From Zea mays (lineage: Eukaryota; Streptophyta; Magnoliopsida; Poales; Poaceae), in the NCBI RefSeq assembly GCF_902167145.1, contig NC_050104.1, forward strand, positions 101,443,849-101,507,848: a DNA stretch of 64,000 nt, written 5' to 3'. The first letter of the stretch is position 1; the number at the start of each line of letters is the position of its first letter. Under the pieces are notes generated by a model. It saw only the letters and a program-made list of their open reading frames with translations, ran no database searches and had not been told where the DNA came from. The translations under genes and the position numbers were made by a program. Below, one piece after another: positions 33,291 through 45,807 of the stretch.

Positions 33291-34614
33291 GAACTCGCGC
33301 TCATCGCCTTCCTCTAGGCAAATGCCGACGTATTCGCATGGGAACCGTTGCAGATGCCTGGGATCCCCAGGGAGGTGACCGAGCACCATCTGAAGATCCA
33401 CCCTGACGCCAAACTGGTGAGTCAGAAGCCTCGGAGACAGTTCATTGAGTGGCAGGACTTCATTCATAAGGAGGTTCGGAAGCTGCTAGTCGCTGGCTTT
33501 ATCGAAGAGGTCCATCACCCAGTATGGCTGGCCAATCCAGTCATCGTCCCCAAGTCTAACGGGAAGCTTTGGATTTGCATCGACTACACCAGCCTCAATA
33601 AGGTCTGTCCCAAGGACCCATAACCACTTCCACGAATAGATCAAATCGTGGATTCTACCTCCGGGTGCGACCTCTTGTCCTTCTTAGATGCTTACTTGGT
33701 TTCCATCAGATCCAGATGTCTAGACAAGATAAGAAGCATACCGCTTTTGTAATAGTGGATGGGCTTTACTGTTATGTTGTAATGCCTTACGGTCTGAAAA
33801 ACGCCTTACCAACATTTGTACGGGTGATGAGTAAGACTTTTGGGGACCTGATTAGGGATAGGGTAGAGGTGTACGTTGATGACATCGTGGTCAAGACTAA
33901 GAGAGGGTCGACCCTAGTGGAGGACTTAACCCTGGTCTTCGACAAGCTGCGGGTGACACGCACGAAGCTAAATCCGGACAAGTGCGTCTTTGGTGTCTCC
34001 GTAGGGAAGTTGCTGGGGTTCCTGGTTTCACACCGGGGCATTGAAGCAAACCCAGAGAAGATCAAGGCAATTGAGACAATGAGGCCTCCGGCCCGCATCA
34101 AAGACGTCTAGAAGCTTGCGGGGTCACTAGCCGCCCTTAGCCGCTTCATCTCAAGACTGGCTGAGAGGGCGCTACCCTTTCTTCCGGCTATTGCAGAAAT
34201 CAGGTCCATTTTCTTGGACCGAAGAGGCAAAACGAGCCTTTCAAGAGTTGAAACAGCAACTTGTGTCCCTGCCAATACTGGTAGCTCGGGAGAGCCGTTG
34301 TACTTATACATTGCAGCGGCTTTGGAGGCGGTGAGCATGGTGCTGGTCGTCGAAAGGAGCACAACTTCCCCACGGCAGTCAACAAGTTCCCCCAGAAGAA
34401 GGTGGTGGTCCGACCACCACGATGTTGACGGAAGGCGAGGAGTTTGAGGAGCCGGGACCAACCACAGGGGTCCGAAACCATCCAGAAGCCGGTCTACTAC
34501 GTCAGCGAGGTCCTCCATGAGGCAAAGGCCAGGTATCTTGAGACACACAAGCTTCTTTATGATGTACTTGTTGCGTCCAGGAAGCTGCGCCACTATTTTT
34601 AGGCACACAGGGTT
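33291..34614 (+). pseudogene. Gypsy reverse transcriptase, several stops and frameshifts
   Basis: RT blocks are spread over two frames. First FIEEVHHPVWLANPVIVPKS and CIDYTSLNKVCPKDP (to a TAA at 33619), then LPRID. After a one-base shift near 33702 come FHQIQM, YVVMPYGLKNALPTF and the catalytic YVDDIVVK, with LNPDKCVFGV and LGFLVSHRGIEANPEKI. TAG codons at 33315, 34109 and 34600 sit where Gln is expected (FL-ANAD, DV-KLAG, HYF-AH). The connection region 34200-34600 is badly shifted. The catalytic aspartates survive, but the protein could not be made. Confidence 0.88.
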
Positions 34615-35238
34615 GTGGTGGTGACCTCCTACCCGTTAAAGGCCATCCTCCACAACTCTAACGCCACGGGCAACATCGTCAAGTGGGCGGCGGAGCTTGC
34701 CGAGTTCCAACTAGAGTTCCAGCCTCGCCACGCTATCAAGATCCAGGTCCTAGCTGACTTCATAGTGGAGTGGACTCCTTCCCCGAGCGCTCCTGGGGGT
34801 ACAGATCCCGATTTGGACCCCACACCTGCGGAGCCCAGGGCTCCGGTCTTCACCGAGCCCCACTGGACCCTCTTCTTTGACGGATCCACCCGACAACACG
34901 CTGGCGGAGCTGAAGTGGTCCTCATCGACCCAAACGGAGATCAAGTGAAGTACATGGTGCACCTTGAATTCAAGGCCACCAACAACATGGCAGAGTATGA
35001 AGCATTGATCTTCGGCTTGTCTGCGGCCCTATCCCTAGGGATCCGCCAGCTCCTCGTGAAGGGGGACTCCCAGCTGATCATCAAGCAGGTCCGCGGGGAA
35101 TGTAGCTGCAACGAGCCCAAGCTCGCAGCTTACCTCCTCCACGTAAGGAAGCTGGAAAAGGACTTCATTGCCCTGGAACTGCAACATGTTCCTCGGGCTA
35201 ACAACTCAGCGGCAGATGAACTCTCCATGAGGGCATAA
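34615..35238 (+). pseudogene. Gypsy RNase H
   Basis: The domain has the expected FFDGSTR (first Asp), NNMAEYEALIFGL (Glu), VKGDSQLIIKQ (second Asp) and LQHVPRANNSAADELS, giving the DEDD-type RNase H signature. It degrades RNA in RNA-DNA hybrids during reverse transcription. The segment ends with a TAA at 35236 where a serine codon is expected before TWAPVPEG. The frame then goes on into integrase. Confidence 0.88.
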
Positions 35239-36690
35239 ACTTGGGCACCTGTGCCCGAGGGCGTCTTCGAAATACGGCTGCGGAGACCTACCGCCCAGCC
35301 TACCGAACTGGGCGAAGGGGGTGAGACTAGCACATGGAAGCTAGCGGTCCCGGTGGTGTTCCATCTACAGGACCCACCAAGGACTGTGTGTGCTACAGAG
35401 GGTCCTGCCAACCTCTTAGCACCACAACCAATGTCTCAGAGTGGTCTCGATGCATGGATCTCCGAGATTCGGGACTACCTGAAAGAAAACATCCTTCCTG
35501 AAGATCATGTGTCCATAGAGCGCATAGTGCGGTTGGCTAAACGATACATGGTGGTAGAAGGGGACCTATACCGCCATGGCGCCAACGGCATTCTCAAGTG
35601 GTGCATTACCCAGGAGGAGGGTCGTGAGCTACTCACGGAGATCCATGGAGGAGAGTGCGGAAGTCATTTAGCATCCCGCACACTGGTTGGTAAGGCCTTC
35701 CGGCATGGCTTCTACTGGCCAACTGCTCTCCAGGATGCAGCTGAGTTAGTAATGTCCTGCGAAGCATGTCAATTCCATGCAAAGCAGATACACACACCGG
35801 CTCAGGCTCTGCAAATGATTCCACCCTCCTGGCCATTCGCCGTATGGGGGGTGGATATCCTGGGGCCATTCCCTAGGGCTGTCGGCGGGTACCGTTTCCT
35901 CTTCGTCGCCATTGACAAGTTCACAAAGTGGCCAGAGGCTACCCCTATGGTTAGTATCACCCAAGGTGCTGCTGTCGCTTTCCTCAAGTCGATTGTCTGC
36001 AGATTTGGGGTCCCAAACCGTATCATTACGGACAACGGGACCCAGTTCAAAAGTTGTCTCTTCCAAGAGTATTGCGAGGGCATCGGCACCCAGCTCTGCT
36101 TTGCGTCTGTGGCTCATCCCAGGAGCAACGACCAAGTTGAGAGGGCAAACGCAGAAATCCTCAGGGGACTCAAGACACGCACCTATGACTGCTTAAAAAA
36201 GCATGGTGCAAATTGGGTCAACGAGCTTCCATCCGTACTGTGGGGGAACCGGACCACACCCAGCCGAGCTACCGAGGAGACCCCGTTCTTCCTGGTCTAC
36301 GGGGCCGAAGCCTGCCTTCCCCCGGAAATCATTATGGGCTCCCCATGAATCCAATCTTTCGATGAGTCTGTGCAGGAACAGCTACGACGTGAGGACGTGG
36401 ACCTCATCGACGAACGAAGATGGCAAGCGGCGATCCGAAATGCATGGTACAACCAAGTGCTCAGGCGTTACCACCAGCGGTTTGTGCATAGTAGGGAGCT
36501 CAAAGTCGGGGACCTGGTCCTAAGGCGAATACTGAACCGAGAAGGGCTCCATAAACTCTCCCCCAGTTGGGAAGGACCCTTCAAGGTGACATAAATATGC
36601 CGACTCAGGAGTGTCCGCCTTGCCACAACTGAAGGAGTGCCTCTTACCAATCCCTGGAATATAGAGCATCTCCATAAGTTCTATCCATAG
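35239..36690 (+). pseudogene. Gypsy integrase to the natural pol end
   Basis: It shows the zinc-binding HHCC domain (H at HGGECGSH, CEACQFHAK), then the DDE core: WGVDILGPF, IITDNGTQF and NDQVERANAEI. The C-terminal part (LVYGAEACLPPEI, LKVGDLVLRR, LSPSWEGPFKV, NPWNIEHLHKFYP) ends at the TAG at 36688-36690. In-frame TGA at 36346 (Arg CGA expected) and TAA at 36592 (Glu expected) break it. The core residues remain. Confidence 0.9.
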
Positions 36691-37568
36691 AAGCAAAACT
36701 GGGGGGGTTGAGTTTTCTTCTTTTGTAACTGGGTTGTGCATATGTGTACGTCAATCCGGTGAGGTCCGCCCTCGTAAGCCCGGCCTGTTGGTCTGCACCC
36801 ATGTATATCAAGTTATAAGGAAAGGATTTACCCCCCCAGATGTGCTTCTGTGATGGTTTTATTCTACTACAGTTTTCAAGCATTATTTTTTATCTAACCC
36901 ACCCATACAGTTCCCACCCTTGCTGGTATGATGACATCCGAATTGAGTAAGCCAGGCTTGCAGTTCAGGACCCCTCTACTGCTACAGGGGGTCCGGCAAC
37001 CTGCGGGTCTGGTTCTAGAGAATGGACGCTCGTTTCCTGGAGTGGTCCGGAGTTATGTAGCCGCTTAGCCTGGTTCCATACCCTAAGCCTGCACCTCCAC
37101 CACTCTGCAACGGGTACCCTAGTATTTGGGGATGTGATCCTGTAGGTCCGGGCATAAGGCTTGGCTTCCCAGGCTAAATCCTGCAGGTCCTGTTGCATGA
37201 ATCAAAGGATGGCAGATACCAGACGATGGGTTCTATGGGTGTGCTACTAACACTTCAAGGCCGAAGTTGTGTGCAGGTCCAGGTCCCCGTCTAGAGGTAG
37301 GTAGTCTCAAACTGTAGAGACTACCCCCTAGGGGTTGGACCACCAACTTTTTCTTTGGTGTACTGGTATCTAGTCTCGACACGTCGAGCCTACATCCCAG
37401 GTGGCCAAGTACCAGGGAGAAGTTGGTAACGCTACACACAACGACGACAAATAACATACAGATAAGTTCCAGTTTCAACTCCATTAAACGGTTCTTAAAG
37501 TATATTATACAAAATCAAAAGTTATTACACCTGCTTCCCAGCGGAACCCTTGCTTTGTCTCTACTACT
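36691..37568. other. Spacer between gypsy pol and the antisense ORF
   Basis: I see no coding potential here. This is the untranslated part of the internal domain, where the sense pol transcript and the antisense gene end. Confidence 0.5.
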
Positions 37569-40412
37569 CTACAGGTCATCAGCAGGGTCACGCTGGAAGC
37601 GCTCGGCCACCAGCTCCACGGCGTCTTGTACGCCCTCCCGAGCGGCATCTTCAGTAGCGGCCACCGGACCAGCGATCACCGGCTCCAAGGATATGGCCGG
37701 GTCGTGACTCCGGAAGCACGTCAAGATATATTCGATCACCGCCCGGCAGAGCCTACCGCCCTCTGCCTCCAGGCGGGCTCCAAGAATCTGGTCCAGGCGT
37801 CGGAGGCGATCGGCGGCGGAGTCCAGCACCGGGAGCGCGTCGAAGATCAACGCTGGCAGCTCCAACACTGGAATAGGGCTCATCCCTAGCGGCACCAGCG
37901 CCGTGCTTGCCTTGCCGGCCCACGCGGCAATACGCTGGACCCCGGCGCGGTGCTCCGCCTGGAGATCTTCAAGTGCTTTCCTGTTCGCCTCCATCGCCTG
38001 GGGGCCCAGCACCGCCTGGAACTGCCGGATTCGCTCCTCTAGCTTCTTCTCTTTCTCCTCCGCCTTGAGCTCGTGCTCGGCCAGCATCTCGCCTCGTCAG
38101 GTGAGCATTTCTTCCTGGAAGGTGAGATCCGTCTCCCACCTAGCGAGGTCCGTCTCCCGCCTATCCAAGGACTGCTCCTTCGCTTTAAGTTTCTCCTCGG
38201 CGAGGGCGGCGTCGCTGGCCTTGCCCTTGAGCTCCTGCTGCCACTTTTGCAGCCTCTCCACAACCTTGGTCTGCTGGACCCGCTGGGCTTCCAGGGTCTG
38301 GTCCAGGGCACTCAGCTTGGCCCGGAACTCTGTTGCGAGGGCCTCCCGCTGAGACACGACTTCCTCCCTCCTGGCCACCTTCTTCTCCCTCCGGGACACC
38401 TCTAGCTCCCTGGCGCACACCTTCTGGAGGTCCCTCTTGTACTCCTTGCGGTCCCGCTCGAGCTGGGACCGCTCGGAGATGAACTGGCGGGACGCCGACT
38501 TGGTGCGCTCCTCCAGTTGGATGCGCCAGTCGCTGAGGCGCTGGTGCTCCACCTCAAGCGCCTACCACTCCCGCAAGATTGCTGCCCCAGTGTCGCTAAG
38601 GACCTGGTGGGCGCGGGACAGCATACGGGGGAGGGGGATTGGCGCAACTTCTTGCTCGGCACCAGACCGGAGCCGTTGCCCGAACACCACCTCCATCTCC
38701 TCCGGAGCAGGCGAAGGGTTGGATCTAGATGCGCCTCCTGCGTCGCCCCCAGTGTCCGGAGGGGCGCGGACCCCCAGCTGGGACCTTCTTCGCCGCTACG
38801 ACGCTGCCCAACGCTGGCGCCGCCGTCGCCGGATCCCCGGCTGGAGCATGGGAAGCTGCTGGCGTTGTCTTGGCAGCGGCCGGGGGCGGATCGCCGACAC
38901 AACTCCCAGCAGACGCCTACTGCTGAGAGCCAGACTCGTCGATGGGCCTGGTATTCGGCGGAGGAGGTGTGGCCTTGGGAGCAGAGGGGGGAAGAAGCCC
39001 TGGAAAACAGATGATGGGTTAAGACCTGTTGGCATGACGATTAAGCTCAAATAAAAAGGGGCTACACTTACTTAGGGCCCTAGACCTTCTAGTGACCCTG
39101 GAAGCGAGATCGTCGCTCTTGCTGCTGTTGCTGTTGCTGCTGCTGCCCCTGGGGGAGATCACCTCCAGATGGCAGTGGTGGCGGCGGGACCGATGGTGGT
39201 GGTGGTGGTGGCGGCGGTGGGCCCGATGGTGGTGGTGGCGGCGCGACCGGAGGACTGACGCGCATCTGCGCGCCGTGGGCCTAGGAGCTCACCTCCTCGG
39301 CCCCGCTTGTGGTCCTCTGACGCTTCTGGGGAGGCTCCAAAATGAGTGACCCATCAGCGCGATGCAGCCGGCGTCGCCTCTCCTCCTCTGACCCCTCGGA
39401 GCCACCTGTGGTGGAGGTGCTGCTTGCAACCCCTTTACCCTTATCCAAGGGGCTGGGGGCCACGACGGTGGCGCTGGGGGCCGCACCGGTGGGTTAGGGA
39501 CCTCCAGTCGGTGCATCTCGTCGAGGGTCGGCAGCGTGGCCAAGATCGCCGTCCTCAGCCCTGGGTCGTCACAGAGCGCAGGGATGTTCTGGGGGAGGAT
39601 CAGGGACTCAGGGACGAAAGTTTCCCCAGTGATCCCTCCCACCAGGAATGTCAGCTCATCCTAGTACAGGTCGGTCCTCGGACCGCGCTAGATCCAACCG
39701 ATGTCGTTCGGGCCAGTGAACCAGCAGCACAGGCACGGTCTCCTCTGCAGCGGCGCGATCCGGCGCTTTAGAAGGTCGCCGACCACGTGCATCGATGTCA
39801 GTACGCCCGTAGCCAAGCCCTTGATCCTGTCCAATACGGGCAGGAACTCTGGCGCCAGGGACGGCTTGGTCCTCCACAGCTTGCGGTCGAGTGTCGGCCC
39901 ATCGCTCGGCAGGACGAGGCGGTCGTTGGCCTCGGCGCTGGCAATCACCCAATCGCTGCGCCAGTTTTCCCACCTCATGTCATCGAGGGTGGGGATGTAG
40001 ACGACGGCTGGATCCGGCCTCGTCTAGAAGTAGTAGGCACCAATGTGGTCCCTAGTATTCCCTGACTTGACCAGCACGAAGAAGTGGCGGAAGAGAGAAG
40101 TGCAGGGAGCCACCCCTACGACATCTCGCAGAGGTGGACGAAGATAGCCGCCTGGAGGACGGAGTGGGGCGTGAGGTGCTGAAGCTGAAGCCTGAACTCC
40201 TCCAGCAGCAACAAGAAGAAGAGCGAGATCGGCAGCGCCAACCCGTAGGAGATGTAGGAGACGAACAACACGAACTCCCCAGCGGCGAGATCGCCGAGGG
40301 GAGCGGCGCCGGTGCGGATTCTTCCAGCGAGCCTCGGCGCGCTCCACCCGAGCAGGCCGCGCACCAGGTTAAGCGCTCCCTCAAACTGGAAATGGTCAGG
40401 GTGACCAAGTGA
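37569..40412 (-). pseudogene. Antisense extra ORF of the gypsy element (Transposase_28-like plus coiled coil)
   Basis: The minus strand has a broken gene read 40412 to 37569. Its first part (from MASLGHPDHFQFEG, through ISYGLALPISLFFLLLLEEF, SLFRHFFVLV and WRSDWV) matches the plant domain called putative gypsy-type transposon. A proline/glycine-rich middle follows (39289-39642, then 38402-38902 by frame), then a long charged coiled coil (38097-38552 and 37569-38087, with many Glu/Arg/Lys/Gln heptads). Antisense ORFs at this place are described for Tat-lineage elements; their function is unknown. Several stops and frame changes show decay. An amber codon at about 38096 separates the two coiled-coil frames. 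Confidence 0.7.
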
Positions 40413-41148
40413 AGCCATGGCGTGTGCGGCGGCGCGGGCGTAGAGCAGAGGAGCAAGAAGGCAAAGGGGCGCAAGCGATTGGAAGAGAATGCGAAAGGGT
40501 ACCTGCTGCACGTGGGGTGAATCCTTTTTCAAGGAAACCAGAGTCCTTGTTAGGGAAACCCTTCCACGCGCCCCTCAATCGCCGTAGGAAATCTCGCACG
40601 GCGGGCACCAAGGAACAAGGCAACCAAGTCTATGACACGGGGGCCGGGTCCACAAGTCATACGGTTTGTGTGCCGGACTTCGGGTGCGGAAGGAGCGAAC
40701 CGCCGCACGCGCGTGTAAAGCGAACCGTCGCACGCACCTGTAGTGCGCCTCCTTGGGGCCCGCTGCAGGATATAAGCCCAGTCTATAACATGGGGGCCCA
40801 GGTCCACAAGTCATACGGATTGTGAGCGGACTTCAGGTGCGAAAAGAATGAACCGTCGCGCGTTCCTGTAGTGTGCCTCCTTGGAGCCGCTGCGGAAGAC
40901 AAAAGGTAATATTTTAACCAATGCAACAGCAACGAGGCGCCTCGCACGTGGCTCGACGAAACCACCAGGCGTGGGGGTCATGGGTCAGTCAGCCGCGGGG
41001 ACAGATATGGCAGTTGGCGTGACCGAAGGTGGATTGACGATGAGTACGTCAGCAGACGCACTGAAACGGCGCACCAATCACCAATCAGGCCATGTTGAGG
41101 CGAAGTACAAGCTTTGGCCCCACCTGCAGGCTCGCATCCTCCCCTGAG

Positions 41149-41165
41149 GTGGGCCCGGGGGCCAC
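41149..41165 (+). promoter_or_regulatory. Polypurine-like tract of the gypsy element
   Basis: GGTGGGCCCGGGGGCCA lies directly upstream of the 3' LTR and takes the place of the polypurine tract; it is not a clean purine run. Confidence 0.45.
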
Positions 41166-42243
41166 TGTCGGTACTCTGAAACTAGGGTACCCCTTACTAG
41201 TGTATGAAGACGCGTACCCAAACGACTATCTTTAGTCGCGTGGTAAAGGAGCTGTACGTGGGACCAGGCTATGACTCGCCCGAGCCTCGAGCGACTACTC
41301 TGGGCTAGCAACAGCACCTGACCCCACCACGTGGGCGGGTCCGAGGCCGCCATGTGTCCAAAAAAAGAGTTATACTCCAAGGCATCAACAGTGAGTCCGG
41401 ACCCCCATGAGAAAGTGTCGGACCCCTGGATATGCAGTCCGGACCTCCAAGTTGGTCTAGGACCCCCACCTGTATGGATCGGACATCTAGAATGGGATCC
41501 GAACCCCCCCCCCTCGTATGGGGTCCGGACCACCCACAGTAGGGTCCCAAGACCTTACTTAAGGCCCAGGCGGGGGTCCGGAGCTGACACGTGTCCAGAC
41601 CTGGTCTAGAGTGATCCGGACCTATCTGCATACACTCCTGCTCCCCACTCAGGCGGAGATCCGATGCTGCCACGTGGCATACTGTGCACGACATAAGCCA
41701 ACATGCGGAACCTGGCATGACGCCTCTGGGCTACGCGCGCCTTCGCATTCATTACGGATAAGACGTGCGCCTGTCCATTCCATTGACAGGCGGCGTGATC
41801 AGTCCATGATACGTGGGTCGTGCAGTTACTCACCATTACTCGTACGATAACTGCCCATCAATGCAGCATGGACTGCGGACATCATGACTCCCGCTGATTA
41901 CTCATGCGTTACTCTATCAGCATTAGTTATTCCCATAATGTATTCCTTCCATTATGCTCCTGGGCCCGCATGTCGGGGCTTAGCATTCTTGTATGTGCCT
42001 CCCTAAAACTATAAAAGGGAAGGCACACAACGTTACAAGGACAGACTCAATCACACCGTCAATACAACTTACACACAGTGGAGGTAGTGTATTACGCTCC
42101 GGTGGCCTGAACCACTATAATCCCTCGTGTCCTATCGTGTTCATCCCGAATTCACAAATAGGCAACCGCTTAGGCCCCCTCCTCATCTTAGGATTAGGGC
42201 AAGTGCGTTCCGCCACCCGGCCGGTGGATTTCTCCCACCGACA
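41166..42243 (+). repeat. 3' LTR of the gypsy element
   Basis: 1,078 bp, TGTCGGTACTCTG to CCCACCGACA, uninterrupted. A TATA box (TATAAAA) is at 42010-42016. It diverges from the left LTR pieces at many positions, so the insertion is clearly older than TR-GAG A or B. Confidence 0.92.
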
Positions 42244-42269
42244 ATACCCATGTGCCCCTAAGTCCTAAC

Positions 42270-43544
42270 TGTAGGATTACGGGGAGGCTACGCTAGCGCA
42301 AAACAAAAATTTTCATCCCCATAATACCAAGAACTACTGCGGTTATAGGTCATGGAATTACCACTAGACGCGCAGAGCAGCGGAAGACGTCTCGATGTAG
42401 ACGAACGCGTCGAGCAGTGCCGTGCAGTCGCCGGCGTCCTTCACGTCCTCGCACGGTTCGCCCAAGTGCTCCAGATGTAGCACCTCCGAGGTATCCACAC
42501 GTACAGGGAGGAAGCGCCGCGTACCGAACTGCTAGGTTCGCGACGGCGGCTTGGCGAGGGCGAGAGGTGGGCGGCGGCTGTTAGTTCGCTGGTGGCGAAT
42601 TAGGGTTATCCTTAACCGCGCCCCCGCCCCTCATTATATAGGCGTTATGGTGGGCTTCTGACGCCGAGGCCCATCATCAACCCTAAAGCCCAGTCTAATT
42701 TCGGATCTAATCCGAATTAGGCTTCCTTCCCCTTAAGTGTGTGACCCTATAGGTTCACGTACAAATAGACATAGCCCGAGTACTCTTACTTGGCCCAATA
42801 ATTGACAGCGGCCTCTAGCAAGACATGTCAACTCCTATGTGTACGTAAAGATCATATCAGACGAACCATTGCGACATTAAGTACATGTTGTTCCCTTTGT
42901 CTCACGATATTTGGTCTGGCTCTAAGCTGACCTCTCTTTCTCGATACTGTGAATTGGAATCCTTTCAATGGTTAACTCTTAACCCTAGCACGGCCATGCA
43001 TTTCTTGATCCAATCACTCGAGGGGCCCAGAGATATCTCTCTCACAAAGAGAGGGACAAATTCCATCTTGACTGACCATGCCTCATAGCATGCTTCCTGA
43101 CAAACCCAAAACTACCTTTATAACTACCCAGTTACGAGATAGCGTTTGATAGTCCCTAAGTAAGTCAATTCACATCTTGAGAACATGCGACAATCTCAGG
43201 TCTAAGGATACAGTATTCATGTTGCAAGAAGAGAACTATATTACAATATCTCACGTTGGGTCGGTCCAGCCTCATGTCATACATGCGCCCACATTATTAA
43301 TTTAACATCTCCATGTTCATGACTTGTGAAATGTAGTCATCAACTAATACATGTGCTAGTCATCGACTCTGACTAGGGACATCATTTAGAATAACCATAT
43401 AAGTAAAGAATCTCACAAACAATTCACATAATTGCTAATCAATACAAGGTGCCTTCCATGGATATTCAATTAAGCAATATATATATCATGGATACAAAGA
43501 AATATGCTCATCTCTATGATTATCTCTAGGGCATATTTCTAACA
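42270..43544 (-). mobile_element. Solo LTR 2, Angela-like copia family, inverted
   Basis: 1,275 bp. Its reverse complement begins TGTTAGAAATATGCCCTAGAG like solo LTR 1. Target duplication CTAAC is perfect (42265-42269 and 43545-43549). No internal domain is present. It starts 26 bases right of the gypsy element end. Confidence 0.88.
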
Positions 43545-43589
43545 CTAACCCCTTGAGTTGATCCCCTCTCATCATTTTGTGCATTGTGT

Positions 43590-44140
43590 CCAGTGGCCCG
43601 TCTACTTTGCTAGTGAAGTCACCATAATGCCAAGGCAAGGTACCCAGAGATATAAAAGCTAGTCTACGTGGTCCTTATCGTGTCCTAAAAGCTCCATCAT
43701 TATTTCCAAGCACACTTGATCTCAGTAATTAAATCCATTCCACTAGGAGTGACCATTCGTGATGTGCATGCAATCAGACGCATCACAAAGTGGTCGATAG
43801 AGATGATAGAGTTCGACCATGACTTCAATAGTGCCATGCAGTCAAGGGCTAGACTCTTGCTAACTTCAAGGCTGAATGGACCCTGGCCAACCCTTGGATC
43901 AATCTCAAATTCCCACCTAGGCTAGAACCGAACCTGATTTCAACTAGCACCCCTAGGTGATGTACTTTGACAGCTCCAGTCGGTCAGATAGGGCTATTTC
44001 TATATCCGTCCTTGTGTCCCCAACCAAAGAACAAATTTGCTACATGTGTCATCTCTATTTCTCAGACATAAACAACATGGTTGAATACGAGGCGCTCATT
44101 ATGAGGTTGCAAGACACCAACATGCTCAAGGTTTGTCAGT
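43590..44140 (+). pseudogene. Old gypsy RT/RNase H relic
   Basis: Translations across shifting frames show the gypsy connection and RNase H: VYFASEV, KLHHYFQAH, RITKWSIEMIEFDHDF, then MYFDSS.. and NNMVEYEALIMRL. Several stops and indels interrupt it. It probably belongs to an older element into which the gypsy element and solo LTR 2 inserted. Confidence 0.7.
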
Positions 44141-45799
44141 TAGGTTTAAGCAAAAAAACCGACACCAAATACCAAAATTGAAAAACTCGAGACTAAACAT
44201 ACCTATATTTCGGTCTTCAGCTTTTATTTTGGTTTTGTACTCTTGAAAATTAATCATTATTTGGGTTTTACTTCAGTCACCCAAACTACCTGAACAACCC
44301 ATCTAAGGCCCAAACCCACATGCATGTCCAAACTTAGCCTGAAAATATGCGTGTCCCTGCCTAACTAGAGACAACTCGACCGTTGGCCACCACTCCCAGT
44401 CTCCCACTTCTTGAGTTCTCGTCTTCTCCAACTTGTAGTTGTAATGCAGGTGCAGGGCGTCGAGATGCTGATGTGTCGATTCTCGGCACCCATAATCCCA
44501 ATGCACTTGGTCGCCTAGACCCCTGTCTCCAATCGTCGCCTCTCGCCTAGGTGTCACTTCATAGCTTCCCACCTAGGCGTCGTGCCACCGCCACCTACCT
44601 GGTCACCTTGATTGAACCTTGTCCCACTCTAGGTGTCTATGTGGCATGGTCCCCTGCCACCAACCGTCACCTACAAGTCCACTATGAAGTCCCTTCAATC
44701 TAACAATGTATGTCTACTTGACTAATTCACTCTATACTTGACCTTGATGTCTTGATCTACAACTATATGTATAATTAGCTCTCAATCGTGGAGACAGAGA
44801 CATCTTAGAGATATAACTAAGGAGAGGGCAGGAGTAGAATCGAGTTATTCGTCAAGTTGAGCAGATAGATCTTGGTGCTAGTATGTCATTCTTGGGGTCC
44901 TATGCCTTGGGGGTAAGCCCTATGCTGACCAGGCCATGAGTCCCTATAAGGTGAGGGATTTATGTAGGTGCCCATTCAACACCCAAAGATGCCCTACGAA
45001 CCACGTGCACTCGGGTGGCACAACCCTGACACCACGTGCACTCGTGACTAGGTTGGTCGTGTGACGGTGGGTGGTTGAGATAAGGTTCTCGTCCTTCATA
45101 TTTATTGCTAGGGGTGACTTTGTGATCATAAGGCGTTAATATAGCCACAACTGAGGTCACAAGCATACCCGTGAGCGCTATGCAAGGTGTGTGTGGCTAT
45201 AATGTCTACCAACAATGCTGGACTCGATGGTGTGGAGCATCAATGTAGCCACGTCTGAAGTCATAGGCATACCCATTAGGATTATACAATACATGGCTAC
45301 AATCTACGATGACTATCAACTACACCGTACTCGATGGTGTGGGCTCTCACACTCGCCACTATGGCGCGTCACACTCGCCACTATGACACACCAAAGGAGT
45401 GCACCATGTACGACATAATAGCTACAACCAAATAGAAATAGTTAAACCTCTGCTAGATAGGGCTCACTGTCCATACAAGGCTATAACTATCGTCTTACTT
45501 GTAGTGTAAAACAATGGTAGAGCAACGTAGAAGCAGTTTGACAATTGTGTTCAGATCCTAGCACCTAAGTTTAGAGCCTCTAGTTTCTCTATTTACACCC
45601 ACTACCTAGCTTAGTCATCATCTGAATATGCAAGCTCCGTTCATGCTTGTATCTATGCTACCACCACATAAAGGATATAATATATTACACTAAGACAGAC
45701 TGAACCTCTCCATAGTATACATGATTATATTACTCCCATGTTAATACACTATTGCAACGATCTCATGTCTACATTTTTCTCTGATTCTCTCTTGCAACG
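44141..45799. other. Intergenic stretch without recognised genes
   Basis: No plausible coding region, RNA gene or terminal-repeat structure was recognised. Open frames are under 90 codons and of random composition. Confidence 0.4.
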
Positions 45800-45807
45800 G
45801 TATCATG

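Larger units (their letters stand above)
19599..42243 (+). mobile_element. Ty3/gypsy element (Tat-like) with nested insertions
   Basis: It is bounded by TGTCGGTACTCTG and CCCACCGACA with a perfect target duplication ATACC (19594-19598 and 42244-42248). The internal order gag, protease, RT, RNase H, integrase is that of Ty3/gypsy. An extra antisense ORF between pol and the 3' LTR points to the Tat lineage. The left LTR is split by a solo LTR (19716-20986) and by TR-GAG B (21756-30616). Many TAG stops and frameshifts make this copy dead. Without the two insertions it would be about 12.5 kb. Confidence 0.92.

Noticed and set aside
39092..39349. Trp/Arg-rich small frame
   Set aside because: It is a reading of the proline/glycine-coding low-complexity part of the antisense gypsy gene.
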